Positions 62,301 to 64,000 of a DNA stretch of 64,000 bases are shown one piece after another. The notes beneath the pieces were generated by a model. That model worked only from the letters and a program-made list of their open reading frames with translations. It was not told where the DNA came from and searched no databases. The translations under genes were made by a program, and so were the position numbers. How positions within the stretch are numbered: the first letter of the stretch is position 1; each line of letters opens with the position of its first letter. Source of the stretch: Fortiea contorta PCC 7126 (GTDB lineage: Bacteria; Cyanobacteriota; Cyanobacteriia; Cyanobacteriales; Nostocaceae); assembly GCF_000332295.1 (NCBI RefSeq), contig NZ_KB235930.1, positions 3,313,895 to 3,377,894 of the forward strand, in the 5' to 3' direction.

Positions 62301-64000
62301 AGTTTGTTGTTGGATGCTTACCAACACCAAGATTACCCTTTTGCTAAATTGATTGACAAGTTGGGAGTTAAGGCTGACGGTGGTACTTCTCCTCTAGTGA
62401 ACGCTACCTTTAATCTGGAGCGTCCTGTAAATATTCCCCCAGTTTACGCTTTGGCGAGCAGCTTTTTACCTCAATCTATCAGTTTTGCTGACTACGATAT
62501 CGGCTTAAATGTCACCGAGATTGATCATCAACTGCTGTTGGAATGCGACTATAATGCAGACTTGTTTGATGCTGCTACTATTGACCGCATCCTGTTACAT
62601 TACCAAACCTTGTTGACCGGGATGATTACCAGCCCGCAAACGACTCTATCAGAATTATCCTTGTTGACTGCCAAAGAACGCCAGCAAATTCTGGTTGAGT
62701 GGAATCATACCCAAACCAACTTTCCTCAACATCAATGCATTCATCAAATTTTTGCTCAACAAGCGCAATTAACTCCCAATGCTGTCGCTGTAGAATTTGG
62801 TGAACAGAAACTCACCTATCGAGAGTTAAACAACCGCGCTAACCAGTTAGCTCATTTTCTCCAAAATTTAGGCGTCAAGCCAGAAGTTATCGTCGGAATT
62901 TGCGTTGAACGTTCTCTAGAAATGTTAGTAGCGATGCTTGGTGTTTTAAAAGCTGGTGGTGCTTATCTACCCTTAGACCCAGCTTATCCGCAAGAACGCT
63001 TGACCCACATGCTATCTGATTCTCAAGCGTCGGTGTTACTCACCACTGCTGAACTAGCAAATCAACTACCGCCACACGCTGCAAAACTAGTCAAGCTAGA
63101 CACAGACTGGCAGATTATCTCTCGCAATCCTATCACGAATCCTGAAAGTTTTGTAGAGCCAAGCAACTTAGCTTATGTGATTTATACTTCCGGTTCTACC
63201 GGGAAATCCAAAGGCGTGCTGATTCCTCACAAAGCTGTAGTTAATCATAACTACGCTATCGCTAAAAATTATGAACTAAAAGCGAGCGATCGCGTCCTCC
63301 AATTTGCTAGCTTTAGTTTTGACGTTGCGGCTGAAGAAATCTTCCCTACTTGGTTGAGTGGTGCGACTTTAATACTGCGTCCTCAAGAAACGCTCGAACT
63401 CGCCGATTTTGTCGAATTTGTTAACCAAAAAGCATTAACAATTTTAAACTTACCCGTAGCCTACTGGCAAGAGTGGGTTTCGCAAATGCCTCAAATTAGT
63501 TGGACTGAGAATGTCCGCTTACTAATTGTCGGTAGCGACAGGGTACCACTAGAAAAGTTTATCACTTGGCAACAACAAGTAGGTAAAAATGTCAGTTGGC
63601 GCAATGCCTATGGCCCCACAGAAGCGACAATCACAGCTACAGTTTACGGTTCTCAATTGAGTATAGGACAAGAAACAGCCGCTGCACTATTTATCGGTCG
63701 TCCCATCGCTAACACCCAAATTTATATTCTCGACCAAAATTTGCAACCAGTACCAATTGGTGTCACGGGAGAATTGCATATTGGTGGTGATGGTTTAGCC
63801 AGAGGTTATCTCCACCGTCCAGAATTAACCGCCGAAAAATTCATTCCCGACCCCTTCAGCAATCAACCAAACGCCCGCTTATACAAAACAGGAGATTTAG
63901 CCCGTTACAAAAGCGATGGTACAATCGAGTTCATTGGTCGCATCGACCACCAAGTGAAAATTCGCGGTTTCCGAATTGAGTTAGGGGAAATTGAAGCAGC
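59346..64000 (+). CDS. NRPS with carrier-aminotransferase-condensation-adenylation order, 3' end cut off
   Basis: The frame runs from ATG 59346 to the window end with no stop (over 1550 codons). In order: a carrier protein with Ser55 in EMGADSIVL; a linker; a class III aminotransferase (about 240-660) with the PLP lysine at about 482 in TYGKLIGGG; a condensation domain (about 680-1110) with HHIITDG at 806-812; and an adenylation domain (about 1130 on) with YTSGSTGKSKG, NAYGPTEA and KTGDLARY. This order is like the second half of McyE or mycosubtilin synthetase MycA, where a beta-keto acyl chain on the carrier is aminated and then joined to an amino acid. No ketosynthase precedes the carrier protein here. 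Confidence 0.93.
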   Translation, partial: MNTYTLNTNNSQVTDQPQKHEKILDELRLIIANLLKSEPEEISIHTPFLEMGADSIVLVDAMRHIESTFGVKIAIRQLFEELTTLNALAIYIDANVCIEPAKIPVQEQVIAKTATAETISETFVETVIRQQFELMSQQLAILRASGLSADLNLALNSHGESQSLNYRAAETIPEFKSVAAPKKADASFWRIEQSTAKTLTLQQQNYLDSLIVRYTQQTAQSKHRAQTYRSVLADRRASIGFRPETKEILYPIVGDRSHGAKIWDVDGNEYVDISMGFGVHLFGHDVPFITAAIENQLKQGSQIGPQSQLAGEVAALIGEMTGMERVTFCNSGTEAAMTAMRVARAATGRAKIAIFKGAYHGHFDGTLAIPQTSEDGKLPAQPMVPGVLQNMVDDVLLLTYGAAESLEIIKANADELAAVLVEPVQSRKPELQPREFLQELRHLTQQLNITLIFDEVITGFRVHPRGAQAWFGVDADIVTYGKLIGGGMPIGVIAGKAAYMDKIDGGAWNFGDDSYPEVETTFFAGTFAKHPLTMAATKATLLHLKSQGFALQDKLNQRTSQLAATLNAFFEQENAPVRIVHFSSLFRFTLAGNSSYLYQPLEMDLLYYSLIAKGVYIWEGRTCFLSTAHTDDDIDYVIQAVKESIRELQGAGFFTKTPKLVTQEQLKPVKQPELKPITKIPLSDAQKQLWFLAQMSDRSSLAYNISANIQLRGKLNLAAMRQAVQQVVERHDALRTIISTQGDLQVISPSLTTEVAVIDLPDGEAQLAQWCENESREAFDLNTGPLFRVRILKLAEQLHILAISAHHIITDGWSISLILQEIFTFYTATCQGQVCDLPSPMQYSSYLDWQRQHCETEEMQGHESYWLNKFIHSVPVLDLPTDRPRPPIKSYQGGRQKLLLDASLSYKIKQFSQQHGCTLFMTLLSAYAVLLYRLTHQDDITIGIASAGRSLEGSETLVGYCSHMLPIRGQIIGDATFLEHLKTYKSLLLDAYQHQDYPFAKLIDKLGVKADGGTSPLVNATFNLERPVNIPPVYALASSFLPQSISFADYDIGLNVTEIDHQLLLECDYNADLFDAATIDRILLHYQTLLTGMITSPQTTLSELSLLTAKERQQILVEWNHTQTNFPQHQCIHQIFAQQAQLTPNAVAVEFGEQKLTYRELNNRANQLAHFLQNLGVKPEVIVGICVERSLEMLVAMLGVLKAGGAYLPLDPAYPQERLTHMLSDSQASVLLTTAELANQLPPHAAKLVKLDTDWQIISRNPITNPESFVEPSNLAYVIYTSGSTGKSKGVLIPHKAVVNHNYAIAKNYELKASDRVLQFASFSFDVAAEEIFPTWLSGATLILRPQETLELADFVEFVNQKALTILNLPVAYWQEWVSQMPQISWTENVRLLIVGSDRVPLEKFITWQQQVGKNVSWRNAYGPTEATITATVYGSQLSIGQETAAALFIGRPIANTQIYILDQNLQPVPIGVTGELHIGGDGLARGYLHRPELTAEKFIPDPFSNQPNARLYKTGDLARYKSDGTIEFIGRIDHQVKIRGFRIELGEIEA

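Overview
The window reads as chromosomal DNA of a filamentous, probably heterocyst-forming (Nostocales-type) cyanobacterium. The evidence is the photosystem I core pair psaA-psaB, petN, a high-light-inducible (HLIP) protein, a PlmA-type GntR regulator, very frequent HIP1 octamers (GCGATCGC), heptanucleotide tandem repeats, dispersed palindromic repeats, and many multidomain histidine kinases. I saw no tRNA, rRNA, CRISPR array or intact transposase.

Layout. 1-7 kb: two convergent GT4 glycosyltransferases, then a tight plus-strand run (2-TM protein, lipoprotein, FHA protein, MurG-like glycosyltransferase, FtsW) that suggests an envelope or division group. 7-11.6 kb: a minus-strand MerR regulator, cytochrome bd oxidase (cydA-cydB) and alanine dehydrogenase. 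11.6-21.3 kb: a 57-residue HLIP gene, a WD40 protein, a helical protein, a TIR-like protein, an MBL-fold protein with a degenerate metal site, an ABC exporter and an LpxB-like protein. 21.4-24.1 kb: a decayed patch with an NB-ARC 5' fragment joined tail to tail to a DUF2207 5' fragment, followed by a kinase/periplasmic-receptor gene broken by a deletion plus frameshift. 24.4-26.2 kb: two CAP-domain secreted proteins, one with a 13-copy heptapeptide repeat. 26.3-34.5 kb: housekeeping and signalling genes (DEDDy exonuclease, inactive rhodanese, response regulators, DUF4330, M48 protease, phosphoesterase, DUF2470, Crp-like regulator). 34.7-38 kb: a large hybrid kinase whose first receiver lacks its phospho-acceptor Asp. 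38-41 kb: a Tab2/Atab2-like protein, a 14-residue repeat ORF, DUF3143, a J-domain protein, an unannotated 53-residue membrane protein and petN. 41-51 kb: NERD nuclease-helicase, S1-domain protein, PlmA, and a two-gene hybrid-kinase operon. 50.7-55.3 kb: psaA-psaB with a strong terminator. 55.8-59.2 kb: a repeat-tailed lipoprotein and a fused molybdate transporter, modBC. 59.3-64 kb: the start of an NRPS gene with order carrier protein-aminotransferase-condensation-adenylation, running off the window.

How it fits together. Photosynthesis links several loci: psaA/psaB (reaction centre), the Tab2-like protein (in other phototrophs tied to PSI mRNA translation), petN (cytochrome b6f) and the HLIP. 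The most unusual items are the NRPS gene that begins directly at a carrier protein before an aminotransferase, the two gene-decay junctions, the 14-residue repeat ORF, the inverted repeat pair around petN, and the clean palindrome between ald and the HLIP gene. Both ends of the window cut genes.
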